Shown here in pieces: positions 50,763 to 63,087 of a DNA stretch of 64,000 nucleotides. The translations under genes and the position numbers were made by a program. Where the stretch lies: positions 54,516,738 through 54,580,737 of the forward strand of contig CM051455.1 in NCBI GenBank assembly GCA_028274465.1, given 5' to 3'. The notes beneath the pieces were generated by a model. That model was given only the letters and a program-made list of their open reading frames with translations. It did not search any database and was not told the DNA's origin. Source of the DNA: Plantago ovata (lineage: Eukaryota; Streptophyta; Magnoliopsida; Lamiales; Plantaginaceae). The first letter of the stretch is position 1. The number at the start of each line of letters is the position of its first letter.

Positions 50763-53700
50763 ATGGAGCAATCTTCAAAATATAATATTTCTGGTTAGTA
50801 GTCAAGAGAGCTTGATTTTTTCCTTGTATTGATAAATTATCATTGATGTGTTCATTTAAGTAATAGATTCTGACATATCCTGAATCTCTTAATTGTTCAC
50901 CATTTTTTTTAGGTCATACTAAAGTTCCATTTATGGGCGGCACTGTGGGGAATGAGAAAGTTCCATGGAGATTTCCTGGAACAAACAATATGTACCATGC
51001 ATCTAACGATGCAAGCTTGTTTTCCACCTCTTTGCCTGCCTTTAAACAGGAGAAATGTGAGCATGAATTATTTGAGTCTACCTGCTTTTTCTTATGTAAT
51101 TCACAAATAAATAAATAAATAATATATTGCGATGGCGTCTTTTTATTGCAGTTAAGTTTAATGAAACCGAGCGTGAAGGTCAACCAATTGAAGATGGCTT
51201 AGCTAGCCCAAATAAAATTCTAGAAGAAGAAGTAAAGTATCCAGGTGAAGATATTGAGCCAAGTATGGTAGGAAATTTTCTTCCTGGTGATGAGGATGAA
51301 CTGCTTGCTGGTGTAATGGATGATTTTGATTTTAATGGGTTGCCAACTAAAGTGGAGGACCTGGATGACGATCTCTTTGGAAGTGGAGGGGGGCTGGAAA
51401 TAGAATATGAAAGCCAAGCTAATCTTGTCAATGGTTTGTCGAGGCTAAATCTGACAGATGGTATCAACGGGAGCAGCTTAAATCAATATGGCTTGGCCAA
51501 TGGTGTTGGAACTGTTACAGGTGAACACCCATATGGGGAGCATCCTTCGAGGACGTTGTTTGTGAGGAATATCAACAGCAATGTCGAGGACTCTGAACTT
51601 AGGTCACTCTTTGAGGTATTGTCAGTCAGCTACTTTTAACTCTTTTTATGATTTCCGGTTGCTTCTCTGTTGATGATGACATGATGTACCTATTTTTTTA
51701 AATAATGCTCTCTACCTTTTCTTTCCATCTAACAGCAATATGGAGATATCAGAACTCTTTATACAGCATGTAAGCAGAGAGGATTTGTCATGATATCCTA
51801 CTATGATATCAGGGCTGCTCGAACTGCAATGCGGGGATTACAAAACAAGCCCTTGAGAAGAAGAAAGCTCGATATTCATTTTTCAATCCCGAAGGTCTGA
51901 TACTACTGTTTTTTCCACAATGTTATCTAAAGTGAAAGATGGTTTCCAAAAAGCAAGTTTCTTTTTCCACACAGGACAATCCATCTGAAAAGGATATTAA
52001 CCAAGGAACTCTTGTGGTTTTCAATCTGGATGCTTCTGTAACCAATGATGAGCTGCGCCAAATATTTGGAGCTTATGGTGAAGTTAAGGAGGTATGGTTT
52101 AATATCATGTAACGCTTAATTTATTTGTGATTTATTTCTACTCTTCATAGTAGTTGATCTGTATTTTTTTTTCTTTTGTTTGCATCACATTTAGATAAGG
52201 GAAACACCGCACAAACGACACCATAAGTTCATTGAGTTTTATGATGTTAGAGCTGCGGAGGCAGCTCTCAAAGCCTTAAATAGATGTGATATAGCTGGGA
52301 AGCGCATAAAGCTAGAACCTAGCAGGCCCGGTGGAGCACGCCGGAGGTAAAGCACATTTAGCCCTTTAGTGATGATAACATATTTGTTTTAATATCTTCT
52401 TGTTGTCCTTCTGATTACATACATTTCATGTTTTTTCGTATAGCATTATGATGTTCATTTATTTTTGAAAGAGTTGCCCTACTTGCACTTAAATGGGCTT
52501 TGTCTGCTGATGTAACTAAATATTTTATTCGATTTTTTCTTTAATACATGCGGTGTTTATAAGGAAGGCATCGTACTGCTACCATTTACTGCCATACCCC
52601 ATAGTAGTTGAAATGTTTATCTTGGGCCCAGAAAGATTTCTGGTCATCAATTGCTACTTCATTGGTTTGTTTGACTGAGGTTTTGGAATTTTGATTAGGA
52701 TAAGGATATTTTAGTAATTATTATAAACTAATAATACAAATTGAATGGTGGGAGAAGCATGTTGATTGCATGACGAGTATAAAGGAACGGAGAGAAAGTT
52801 CAAATCCTTTTCTTTTGGCCAGAAGAAAACTAGTTGTGCTTGATCCAATCTTTGTCATAAAATATTTAAAAAAATAAAAATGAAGCACCAGTTTTACTTC
52901 CTTAGATTCTATATTTTTTTAATTTATTTTTTCCTAGACCTGCAGTAATTTTGTGATTAAAGATGAAGTTTGGATGGTTTATCACACAATTCTGGTGTCT
53001 TATGCACTATCATTGTTACTGGTGTGGGTTTGTGTCAAGTTATTTTCACATAGAAGGGGAAGTTGATCTCTTATGGTGATCTGTGACTATAAATTGCTAT
53101 AAAATTGTTCTGTTGTTAATTTGGAATGATCTCACATTTGTCCTTGTATGCACAGTTTAATGCAGCAGCTTACTCAAGATCAGGAGCAAGATGAGGGTCG
53201 AACTTTCAGGCAGATTGGTTCGCCCATAGGCAACTCTCCACCAGGTAAGCCAATGGATCCCCGAATTCCATTGGCCTGCAATTGTGCTTCTTGTCATGCT
53301 TCCTGTTCACCTATGGAATATAGCCGGTAACATATCATTTGCAGGTAGCTGGCCTAATATTGGCAGTCCTGTTGAGCGCAACTTATTGCATGGACTGCAT
53401 GGTTATAGTCAATCACCTACCATGGGAAGCCTCAGCCCAGTGGGAAGCAATCACTTGTCTGGTTTAGCATCTATTCTTCAAGCTCATGTCTCAAATCCTC
53501 CTAAAATTGCACCCATCGGTGGCCATCGAAACCCGTTAAGTTATCAACATCATTTTTCTGTTCCTGATACGAAGGTGAGTTCAAGCCCTGGGCCCATCTC
53601 GCCGTTTGGTGATTCCAAGCCATCTAGTGTCGGGACACTTACTGTTCCTCAGTTTCTGTGGGGAAGTCCTACTACTCACTCAGAACATAGCAATTCCTCA

Positions 53701-55100
53701 GCTTGGTCATCTTCACTTAATGGGCGCCCTTATCGGCCCACTGGGCAGGGGAATGGTTTTCCATTCACCAATCATCATGTGGGGTCTGCTCCATCTGGTA
53801 TCCCATTGGAAAAGCATTTTGGATTTTTCCCCGAGTCACCTGAAACATCCTATATAAACCGTGGAGCTATTGGAACTGCAAATTGTAGTCGCAACAATGG
53901 GAATCATGTTCTCGATATTGGTTCCCATGGGGGTATGAACATTGAAGTTCCTTATGCTGGAAATTTCTCCGAGAGTGGTTCGCCTATTTCAAGGATGGTT
54001 TCAATGCCAAGAAATGGTCCGATGTATTTTGGCAATGGTTCACTTGGGGGCATGGGAATAGTTAACAATGATGTCATCTTTGACCGTGGTCGGATTAGAA
54101 AGACAGCTGAAAATGGAAGCCACCAGATTGATAACAAGAAGCAGTATCAACTTGATTTGGAAAAGATTATTAACGGTGAAGATAGCAGGACCACTTTGAT
54201 GATTAAGAACATACCAAACAAGTAAGATCCGATAATTACAGTGTTCGTTGTGCTAGTTTTGCACTTTGATTTGGTGTTTCTTTACTTGAATACTTCTTTC
54301 GGTCTGTGAAGGTACACTTCGAAGATGCTATTGGCAGCTATTGATGAAACTCACAAGGGGGCATATGATTTTCTCTATTTACCAATAGATTTTAAGGTAA
54401 TTAGGTGTTTGGTTAAACCTTTGTTTTTTTAGCCTCCCTGTTTCGACGAATAATGAAGCAGAATATGTTTTGTTAAATTCTGATCCAGAACAAGTGCAAT
54501 GTTGGGTATGCCTTCATCAATATGGTGTCTCCATCCCACATCATCTCCTTCTATGAGGTTTGTGTTGTTTTCTTGATCACTTTATTTGAGCTTAAGCTTT
54601 ACTTTATGGCCACACAAACGAGATAGTCATATATTGTATTTGTCTCCTGCTCTATAATTATCAGTGATGTACATGTTTTCAGGCATTTAATGGGATGAAA
54701 TGGGAAAAGTTCAATAGTGAGAAAGTTGCTTCGTTGGCCTATGCAAGAATCCAGGGAAAAACTGCTCTTGTCTCTCATTTCCAAAACTCAAGTTTAATAA
54801 ACGAAGACAAGTCATGTCGCCCTATTCTCTTTCACTCTGATGGCCAAGGGACAGGTGATCTGGTATGTTAAGAGTTACACTGTCCATGCTGAATGAACTA
54901 TGATTTTCATGTTGCTGTAATTACTGGAAATCCTGCTTGACTCGGGTTGAGCCACTAACACTTTATAATTTCCTGCAACTCAGGAACCTATACCGACTGG
55001 CAACCTGAACATCTTTATCCGCCAACCAGATGGTTCTTATGCAGGAGATTCTCTGGACAGTCCTACAGATGATCCAGATGAAAACCTGCTCCTCAGATAA
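50763..55100 (+). CDS. ML5: MEI2-like RNA-binding protein (AML/ML5-type), 827 aa, twelve exons
   Basis: Exons: 50763-50793, 50913-51056, 51152-51615, 51736-51894, 51975-52091, 52195-52346, 53156-53244, 53345-54221, 54312-54396, 54489-54557, 54683-54862, 54984-55100; 2484 nt, all GT-AG, all phases consistent. It has three RRMs: RRM1 from about residue 189 (RTLFVRNINSNVEDSEL), RRM2 from about 277 (TLVVFNLDASVTNDEL), and the diagnostic C-terminal MEI2 RRM3 from about 667 (RTTLMIKNIPNKYTSKML, then KNKCNVGYAFINM). The acidic N-terminal block (LLAGVMDDFDF) and the linker PLEKHFGF are conserved in plant MEI2-like proteins, which act in meiosis and in vegetative growth. Intron 6 (52347-53155) is the longest. 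Complete. ML5 versus ML2/3/4 cannot be settled without a tree. It converges with the next gene. Confidence 0.95.
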
Positions 55101-56086
55101 CCCTCATTGGTGGGCCAATATGCTTTCACTTTGTATAGTTTTGCGTACATAAGATAACCGGAATGTGGATATTGTTCGTATTTATCTACTTGGTTGGTGT
55201 CCTTTTTTTAATGGACTTGTGCTTCTTGGACGTTGGAAATTCTGTCCATGTTTAACAAGGCAGTGGCAAGCCTTTTGTCAACATGATGCAACAGCAACTG
55301 AATACTAACGATTGATATGGAGCTGAATGTTCATTCGGACTGCTGTGTATACATATTGGGTGATCCATCGGTGCTCATTTTCCTGTATTGCATCGAATGT
55401 TTCTCGTTCTCTTTCAATTCCTTCAAGCCTGGCAAATGTATAGTAAACTGTGGAGCAGGTTAATGTTGGGAAATTTGTATAGATGGATACTGTCTCAGAA
55501 ATGTATGCTAGGGATTGTAAAACATTAAACCAGTCCACTACTAGTAGTTTCTAAGCGTGTGCCTGTGGTCTTGTACTGATGTAACCATACTTTTGTGACA
55601 TAACAGTAGTATTATAACTTTACTATCATTGTATATTTCCATTAGCCTGGAGTTTGATGAATTTTCATTTTTACTACTAAGTGAAAGCAATGCATTGTTC
55701 TTATGTGCTCATGAGCCGCACACAAGCAGTGGAGCTTGTCACGAGCTCAAGCCAGCGTTTGGACCAAGCCCTGCCGTGCTAACAGTTTGATTCATTAACA
55801 CCTCAATTGTGAACTGCGGGTTGTTATAAAACTTGTGCCGTTGAGTACTACTGAAGTAAATCTTCCTGAACCAATTTAAGTTAAAGATGGAATTCTGCAT
55901 TGATGAGTTAAAACCATGGCCGGTTATTCTCCACAGTAGCATTGTGGGAAGCAAGATAAAGGCATCAAAGCCGAAAACATTGCCTAGTCTTACAGAATGG
56001 AAGCAGTAAGTTTTAAATAAATCTTCATGCAAAGACTTGAATCGCAATCAATTCTCAAGTTTCTCTTCAAATTCAACGAGTCGGTC
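55101..56086. other. Intergenic region between two convergent genes
   Basis: Presumed 3' untranslated regions of the MEI2-like (plus) and PRPP synthetase (minus) genes. No further gene seen. Confidence 0.5.
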
Positions 56087-58245
56087 TCAGATTTGGAGGG
56101 CATCGGATATAGAGCTTGCAAGGCTCAATACTTCAAAGGGGGCTTGGTTTTCGATGGCTTTTACAGTACGGGGGCATGAGTCCGTGATCCAAAAGTTGGC
56201 AAATGCCTTCTCCAATGGATCTACAAAATCAATGACTATGAGAAAGCGCAAGATAGAAAACAACAGTAAGGACCATGAACAAGTGAAAGCAAATTCCATT
56301 ACCTTCACTCCTGTGAACAAATCGCTGCCATGACTTCTTGGGGAACACGCCATGGGTCACATATGCACTTACCTTAGCTGCCCCATGAGCTGCCAAAACT
56401 TTCTGGTAGCAACAAAACAGAATAGAGAAAGTCATATTTTTCAGTCATGATAAACTCTTGTAAATCTGCGGACTTTTTATACGTATGTTCTTTATTTTTA
56501 ACAAAGAAAGATGAATCATCTTCTATCAGAGAACAGACTTCCAGTCTACAATAATGATTTCAATGAGAATAAAAAGAAAAGCTCATTTGTAGAGTGAATC
56601 AGTTGTTTGAGTAACAAATTGGGTGAGTGTGTGAATGAACTTGCGATAATACCAAAAGCCCACATTTCTCAGGTGTAGAAAATAGAAATTGGAAGACCAA
56701 AACCTCTACCAAATTGAGGGTAGATCATGAACACTGAAGCAAAAAGATTTTACTTCTGTGAATGTTTAGCTATCTCATCATTAAACACTAAAGCAAAAGG
56801 ACGGAGAGTTAAAAGACGGGGTGCACCTGACATTCAATTAACGTGCCACCAGATTGTACCAAGTCATCAACAATGACAACATGACAGCCCGCAGGTTCAC
56901 CCTCCTTTATCCTAACTATCCGTTTATCACCTTCACGGACCTTGTTGCAGATGACCTAGGGCCACAAATACAAGAGTCAAAATGACAGGGATGATGAACA
57001 TATCTTAACAGGAAATATTCTCAAATTAGTTTTAATATGGACAAACCATGGGGAAATGATCCAATAGCTTGTGGAATCGTTTCCAAGCTCCATCATCAGG
57101 AAATGCAACAACTATCTGCCAGGAAGAAAAAATAAAAATGAAAACTCATTCTACAAGACACAGGCCTCATGCTAAAGAAAAATACCAATACCCTCTCAGA
57201 ATGTGATATCTTCCAACTAACCTTCTCAGATTCAGGAAGCTGGGAAAGTCGCTGCTTCAGAAGTGGGATACCAGTCTCAAAAAGAGGCAAAACAGTGTCA
57301 CTGAAATAAAACCTTTCCTGTACAATACCAGATTGAAAATAAGTTAAATCCTGGCACCAACTTTTTAGTAATGAGTCCATTAGTAATACTTAGTGAGACA
57401 CCATATGAATCAATAAAAGATGACTACTATTTGAAAGAGTACAAAGACTAGAGAAACGTCAACAAAGATTAAATGTCTGCATTCCATATTAGATTAACAA
57501 ATGATGTGACAATGAGAGGGCATGTGTGTAATACATGCATATGAATTATGACAGTCTTTATGTTTTTATACCAGTTTAAAAGAAGTTTGATTTCTGATCT
57601 ATTCTATTCCAATATTCGAATAATGGAACTACTTTAGCACGCGAATATGCTTGAGATCAAAATAACACATCAAGAAATAGAGGGCAAATTGAAAAACAAA
57701 ATGCAAACCTGCAAGGCGTGTATGTCATAGACAACTAAACTGGTAGGACCACCCCTGGAGATGGGAATGTTTGAGAGCATTCTAGCCAAGGTGAAGGCAG
57801 TGGCGACATCACCTTCCTCTTCAACTCTTTCAAATGAACCGGTAGGGAAAAAAGGCAAGACGACGGTGAATGAAGCGGCGAAGAGCATAGGAAGCGCATA
57901 GATGACAGAAAGCTGCTCGAAAATGACGTCTGTTGAGCTGAAAGAGGCTAGAAAGGCCACATGCTGGCCTCTAATATCGTGTGCATTCTTGATGAAAAGG
58001 TTTGGAAACCCATCATCAAAACTCCTGCACATATATATATATATATAGCCAGATATAAACTCATTTAGACAAAAGAATTGCAACCAAATATAGCCAGATA
58101 TAAACTCATTTAGACAAAAGAATTGCAACCAAATTGGGTCTCAAAACAAGTCAACATTAGAACATCGGTCAAATTGCATGGTTGACTAAAAAAACGAAAT
58201 CAGCAGCCATGTTGAAATTAAAGTGAATTGGGGGATTTAATAAAC

Positions 58246-58331
<86 letters not shown>

Positions 58332-58456
58332 CTCCAGTTGATGGATTGGAGCTGAATGAGGTCAGATTGAGAAGCGACCTTACGAGCGAGTTCCTCGGAC
58401 TCTACGCAGTAGAAAAGCATAACTGATTTCTTCATTCGCTTCACCAATTGTGCCAT
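56087..58456 (-). CDS. PRS4: Ribose-phosphate pyrophosphokinase, class II plant type, 322 aa, seven exons
   Basis: Exons in coding order: 58332-58456, 57709-58024, 57222-57317, 57047-57115, 56827-56955, 56303-56402, 56087-56220; 969 nt, all GT-AG, all phases fit. It makes PRPP from ribose 5-phosphate and ATP, the activated sugar for purine, pyrimidine, His and Trp synthesis. Recognisable blocks: [45 protein letters not shown], and the PRPP-binding loop [13 protein letters not shown] at about 228-240, then AYVTHGVFP and [11 protein letters not shown]. The N-terminus is short ([17 protein letters not shown]) with no obvious organelle signal, which favours the cytosolic PRS4 type over PRS3. Intron 1 holds an ATT microsatellite and a 45-bp duplication. 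Complete and probably functional; its first exon is duplicated at 61.7 kb. Confidence 0.95.
58046..58135. repeat. Two tandem copies of a 45-bp unit in intron 1 of PRS4
   Basis: TAGCCAGATATAAACTCATT...GCAACCAAA occurs at 58046 and 58091. The second copy contains the TTTAGACAAAAG sequence that forms the junction of the large duplication at 61.5 kb. Confidence 0.85.
58247..58331. repeat. (AAT)n microsatellite at the first donor site of PRS4
   Basis: About 28 uninterrupted AAT units (ATT on the gene strand) run up to the exon 1 boundary. The intron starts GTATTATTATT, so the repeat begins inside the donor site. Confidence 0.92.
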
Positions 58457-58695
58457 CTTTCTGATTTTGGTATACTATGGTTAGAGTTTAATTTGGTAAG
58501 AGAAAAGGAGGCGGAATATATTGATTCTTTTGATCTTTTCACTTCACACACTTTTTAAAAAAAAAAAGAAAAAGGAAATTGGAAAACAAAGATGAGCAAC
58601 CTTTTACGACAAATAGCAGAAGTCTAGGAGTTTGCTGTTCAAAGATAACGATTACAACAAAATGAAACTTCTTCTTCAAAATCCAAGATCCAAAC
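58457..58695 (-). promoter_or_regulatory. Upstream region of PRS4
   Basis: The first about 70 bases (to near 58520, GAGGCGGAA) are shared with the duplicated copy at 61829-61930; beyond that the two diverge because of insertions here. No clear TATA box. Confidence 0.4.
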
Positions 58696-60026
58696 TAGGC
58701 CTGGCAATTGGTCCGGATCGGATCCGTTGCTGGTCCGAAGGAAGACTGGTCGGATCGGTCCAGGATCCGGGCCGGCCGGATCGGATCCCGTTTTTTGCTT
58801 CTTTTGTTTTGCATTTTTTTTTCCTGCTTAGTAGTCTCTTTCCCCAGGCCCCAGATTTGTTATTGTTTTGACTTTTTTCTGGATGTTTTCAGGATTTTAT
58901 GTATGGATAATTTATTATCTCATTTTGTATTTTATATAGGTGGGTTTCTTGATTATTAAAAAAAATGCACTATTTTTATGTGACGAACAGACAACGATTT
59001 TGACTAAGAAAACTAATATGCATTAAGATACAAGTATTAATAGTGCAATACATAAATTCAGCAAACTCCCACAGAACCATTTCTTTATTTTCTCAATTTT
59101 AAGCATTTAGCTACTACTAGTGTAAATTTTATCAGTCTCTGCAATATGACAAAATGCAGCCACTAGAAACCAACTGTAATAGAAATGCAAAATTAGAATC
59201 CCATCTAGCTTGGTTATCGATTCCGAGCTATACAAACTACTCTACTACTGAAGGCACAAATTCTATAATCCAGATAAATCAATAATAGAATCACAATCTC
59301 ACAAAATGCAAGCAGTAGCAATTGGAGATATCCTGACGCCAAAACGCAAGCATAATACACAGTACTATACGGAAGCAAGTCAAGCAACAACCAGATGAAC
59401 TGAAATATTCACACAGGCAAATTATCAAACAGTTGGTGCTCAAACAAAAAAGTTTTGTTTAAACTTAGAATCTTCAAATATACTCAAACAAAATTGAAAC
59501 CCCAGATGGAGAAATAACTAATTACTTCACAAAAATCAGTAAAAGTAGTACAATACCTAAATAACTAATTACTTCACAAAAATCAGTAAAAGTAGTACAA
59601 TACCTTGGATTTTGAGTATCTAATTGAGTTGGGTCCAGAAATCTTATTCCTCCGTAGCTGAATCGAAATTGCAGTTAGAAGCACTGGAAATCTGGACAGT
59701 AGAATCGAGATTGGAGAGAGATGTAAATCAAGGCGTTTTAATTTGGAGAGAGATGCAAATAGAGCCGGAAGAGAGGGGGGCGAGAGGCATAGTTTTAGGT
59801 TTGAGTTCCAGGAAAAACGGCGAGTTTCAGTATTGAGTAAATTGCCGTAGTATTTGTGTTCGGATCATCTTTTGATCCGATGGTCCTTGGACTAAAGTCC
59901 AATCCGACCCGGACCAATTGGTCCGGACTTTCTTCAATCCGACAGCATTGGAATTGGTCCGGATTCGGATCGGACCGGTCCGGATCGGATCAAAATCCGC
60001 GGACTGGATCATAATTGTCAGGCCTA
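58696..60026. mobile_element. hAT-like element, 1331 bp, with perfect 8-bp target duplication
   Basis: Ends TAGGCCTGGCAATTGGTCC and (complement) TAGGCCTGACAATTATGATCC. The flanks are ATCCAAAC at 58688-58695 and ATCCAAAC at 60027-60034. Subterminal regions are packed with GGTCCGGATCGGATCC-type words in inverted orientation. The interior includes a 45-bp direct repeat near 59515-59605. No transposase. Confidence 0.9.
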
Positions 60027-60397
60027 ATCCAAACATAATATAATACAAATCGATCAACGGAGAATAGTAGTAGTGAGCGTAGCAAACAATAGCCCGACCT
60101 AGGATGGATCATGGATCTAACTGATTTGAAGACGCAAAGGGCCGCACCGATGTGGTCTGTGAGCGGAAAGTAGCAAAATCTATTATCTATAGGTGAAGAA
60201 TTGAATATGCTTTTGGGAAAAGATTGTAAAAAGATCGAGACTATGGAGAAATAATTTGATTTGGTGAAGAAGAAGTGAGAGAAAGATGAAAGAATGAGGA
60301 TTGAGAAGGCAGAATGTGTGTTCTTGTTTGGTGAAGTGGCTCTAGACTAGGTTTGTGGGTATATAAAATTTAATTAATTAAAAAAAAAACGTTTACT

Positions 60398-60618
60398 TAT
60401 CGGATCGGATTAATCCGATAGTCCGCGGATTTTAATCCGACCCGATCCGAATTGGATTACTAAAAGTAGTGATTCGTAATCCGATCCGATCCGAAATTTT
60501 GGATTATTAAAAGTAGTGATCCGTAATCCGATCCGAAAATTCGGTTCGAATCGGTTTGGGCTCGGATCGTCGGATTTTCGGATTGGATTTTCAGTTTCGG
60601 ATTTTATGCCCACCCCTA
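60398..60618. mobile_element. Fragment of another hAT-like element
   Basis: Dense GGATCGGATT / AATCCGATCCGA words end in TTATGCCCACCCCTA, the right-end form of plant hAT elements. The left end is not seen. Confidence 0.4.
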
Positions 60619-61506
60619 GCTGGAACAGAGTTTTGAGTGAGTAGAGCAAGAATCTTGCCTCTCTTTTTACGACTTTGGACAAATAGCAGACGACTACAGG
60701 TAGGTCCCTATTTTCCGAATTTCTTGCTCTACTTTTATTATTCTCTCTCTTTCTTCACCATTCTTTATAAATATATTCCTTTTAATCAAAATTAATATAG
60801 CAATAGTAATTTAATCAAAATTAATATAAAAATATGATTAATTCATATTGTTTTACCTCAAAATTAAAATAAAACATGTTTTTACATTTTCAATTTTAAC
60901 TTTGAGTTAAAATAGGTACATACCTATTTGATTTAATTTTGATTAAAATTTGTGCACTTTTAGGAATGATTAGTGTTTATAAAAGGTAAATTGCTCTGAC
61001 ATTAGTAATTTTAGCTCTGGCTATATCACTAGGCTAAAAAAATTTCTTTCTTGGTAAGGAAATCAATATCCACCCTGATTCAAACTAACTCATTAAAGTC
61101 ATCGGTACTAAACTTAATATCTTGGAAGGATGTCGTTGTTACATTGAAAACAGTGTCCTCAATAATTCAACAATTACTTCTTCCAACCATGTCGTCGTTT
61201 TAACTTTATTGAATTTAACGTTGCCGGAATTGAGGAAGCTGAGGTGGGCTTGAAGAATAAGCTGTCAGATCTCGCCCTTACGTCTGAGCAAGAAGGTATG
61301 GGACTTGCCGATATCAGCGTCGTCGTTGAGGAGGCGGGGGCCATTTTCAAGAAGGAGATTGATGATGTCGTCGAGGTTGGGGATGTAGGGCTCGCGCTCA
61401 AGAAGAATGTTGCGGTTCTAGCCGCTGTCGTTGATGATGCACGGGTCGGGTTTAAGAAACAGGCTACAGATTTGGTTGTTGGCGTTGAGAAAGCATTGGT
61501 CGTTTT
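60619..61506 (+). repeat. Tandem duplication, unit 1, downstream half
   Basis: From TGGAACAGAGTTTTGAGTGAG the sequence is repeated at 61945-62940 with about 90% similarity by eye. It spans a non-coding AT-rich stretch and the unidentified reading frame below. Confidence 0.8.
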
Positions 61507-61588
61507 TAGACAAAAGAATTGCAACCAAATTGGGTCTCAAAACAAGTCAACATTAGAACATCGGTCAAATTGCATAATGGTTGACTAA
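61178..61588 (+). pseudogene. Unidentified VGLKxK/FKK-repeat reading frame, fused to PRS4 intron sequence
   Basis: The frame reads IEEAEVGLKNKLSDLAL, then VVVEEAGAIFKKEIDD, VGLALKKNVAVLAAVVDDA and TDLVVGVEKALVVF. The pattern repeats short amphipathic units with GLKK/FKK turns, roughly every 13-20 residues. At 61507 the sequence jumps into PRS4 intron 1 ([13 protein letters not shown]) and stops at 61586, so the original C-terminus is lost. No ATG is evident in frame before residue MGL at 61298. I do not recognise the family. Confidence 0.4.
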
Positions 61589-61641
61589 AAAAACGAAATC
61601 AGCAGCCATGTTGAAATTAAAGTGAATTGGGGGATTTAATA

Positions 61642-61703
<62 letters not shown>

Positions 61704-61930
61704 CTCCAGTTGATGGATTGGAGCTGAATGAGGTCAGATTGAGCAGCGACCTTACGAGTGAGTTCCTTGGACTCAACGCAGTAGAAAAACAGCACTGATT
61801 TCTTAATTCGCTTCACCAATTGTGCCATCTTTTCTGATTTGGGTTAACAGCAAGAAAGAAAAACTGAAACGGTAGATATATTATTAAGTATACTAGGGTT
61901 AGAGTTTAATTTGGTAAGAGAAAAGGAGGC
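61507..61930 (-). pseudogene. Duplicated PRS4 exon 1 with part of intron 1 and promoter
   Basis: Exon 1 (61704-61828, 125 nt, the same length as the parent) is open and encodes a diverged copy ([17 protein letters not shown]...). The donor GTATTATT and the AAT microsatellite are present, but intron 1 ends at the duplication junction (61507) and no further exons follow. It cannot make a PRPP synthetase. Confidence 0.88.
61640..61703. repeat. (AAT)n microsatellite in the duplicated PRS4 intron
   Basis: About 21 AAT units at the position of the 28-unit tract in the parent gene, so the two tracts changed length after duplication. Confidence 0.9.
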
Positions 61931-61944
61931 GGAAGAAAGAATTG

Positions 61945-62940
61945 TGTTGGAACAGAGTTTTTGAGTGAGTAGAGCAAGAATCTTACCTCTCTTTTACGAC
62001 CTTGGACAAATAGCAGACGACTACAGGTAGCCAGGTAGGTCCCTATATTCCGAATTTATTGCTCTACTTTTATTATGGAATTATTCTCTCTCTTTCTTCA
62101 CCATTCATTATAAATATATTCCTTTTAATCAAAATTAATATAGCAATAGTAATTTAACCAAAATTAATATAAAAATATGATTTAGTTCATATTGTTTTAC
62201 CTCAAAATTAAAATAAAACATGTATTTACATTTTCAATTTTAACTTTGAGTTAAAATAGGTAAATGCCTATTTGATTTAATTTTGATTAGAATTTTGAAT
62301 AACTTTGAGGTAATTGTTTTTACATTTGCATATTTTATTACTCATCAATTCGCGACTATCGAAGTGGGTTCTTATACGAAAGGTAAATACCTATTTGATT
62401 TACTCTTTTATCTTCATTTTCTATATAATTGGCAGAAATCAAATGCTTAGCGGGTCTTGGATTCCTAAAAAAATTTCTTTCTTGGTAAGGAAATCAATAT
62501 CAACCCAGATTCAAACTAAGTCGAAGTCATCGGTACTAAACTTGATATCTTGGAAGGATTTCGTTGCTATATTGAAGACATTGTCCTCAGTAATTTAACA
62601 ATTACTTCTTCCAACCATGTCGTCGCTTTAACTTATTGGATTTAACGTTGTCGGAATTGAGGAAGCTGAGGTGGGCTTGAAGAATTATAAGCTGTCGGAT
62701 CTCGCCCTTGCGTCTTAGGAAGAAGGTATGGGGCTTGCCGATATCGGCATCGTCGTTGAGGAGGCGGGAGCCGTTTTCAAGAAGGAGCTTGATGATGTCG
62801 TTGAGGTTGGGGATGTAGGGCTCGCGCTCAAGAAGAATGTTGCGGTTCTAGCCGCTGTCGTTGATGATGCACGGGCCGGGTTTAAGAAAGAGGCTACAGA
62901 TTTGGTTGTTGGCGTTGAGAAAGCATTGGTCGTTTTTAAG
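61945..62940 (+). repeat. Tandem duplication, unit 2, downstream half
   Basis: Second copy of the segment at 60619-61506, with a roughly 110-bp extra AT-rich stretch near 62290-62400 not seen in unit 1. Confidence 0.75.
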
Positions 62941-63087
62941 AAGAAGATAGAAGATATAGAGGTTTAAGTTGAGAAATTTAAGATGCAGATTGCTGATTTG
63001 GACTTTGATGATGATGAGGTCGTGCTTGACGTGGTTGATCTCAAATCACTACAGTTCATGACCCTCTCAGGTACCAAGTCAACTTGA
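62644..63087 (+). pseudogene. Second copy of the VGLKxK/FKK reading frame, with two in-frame stops
   Basis: The frame reads IEEAEVGLKNYKLSDLALAS, TAG at 62716 (GAG in copy 1), then GMGLADIGIVVEEAGAVFKK, and so on to KIEDIEV, TAA at 62965, then VEKFKMQIADLDFDDDEVVL and LQFMTLSG to TGA at 63085. It keeps the C-terminal part lost from copy 1, so it shows the original end: a strongly acidic stretch after the amphipathic repeats. Two stops suggest it is not translated in full. Confidence 0.45.

Noticed and set aside
58169..58456. Frame with a long Tyr run
   Set aside because: Translation of PRS4 exon 1 read through its donor site into the ATT microsatellite; not a protein. The same applies at 61565-61828.
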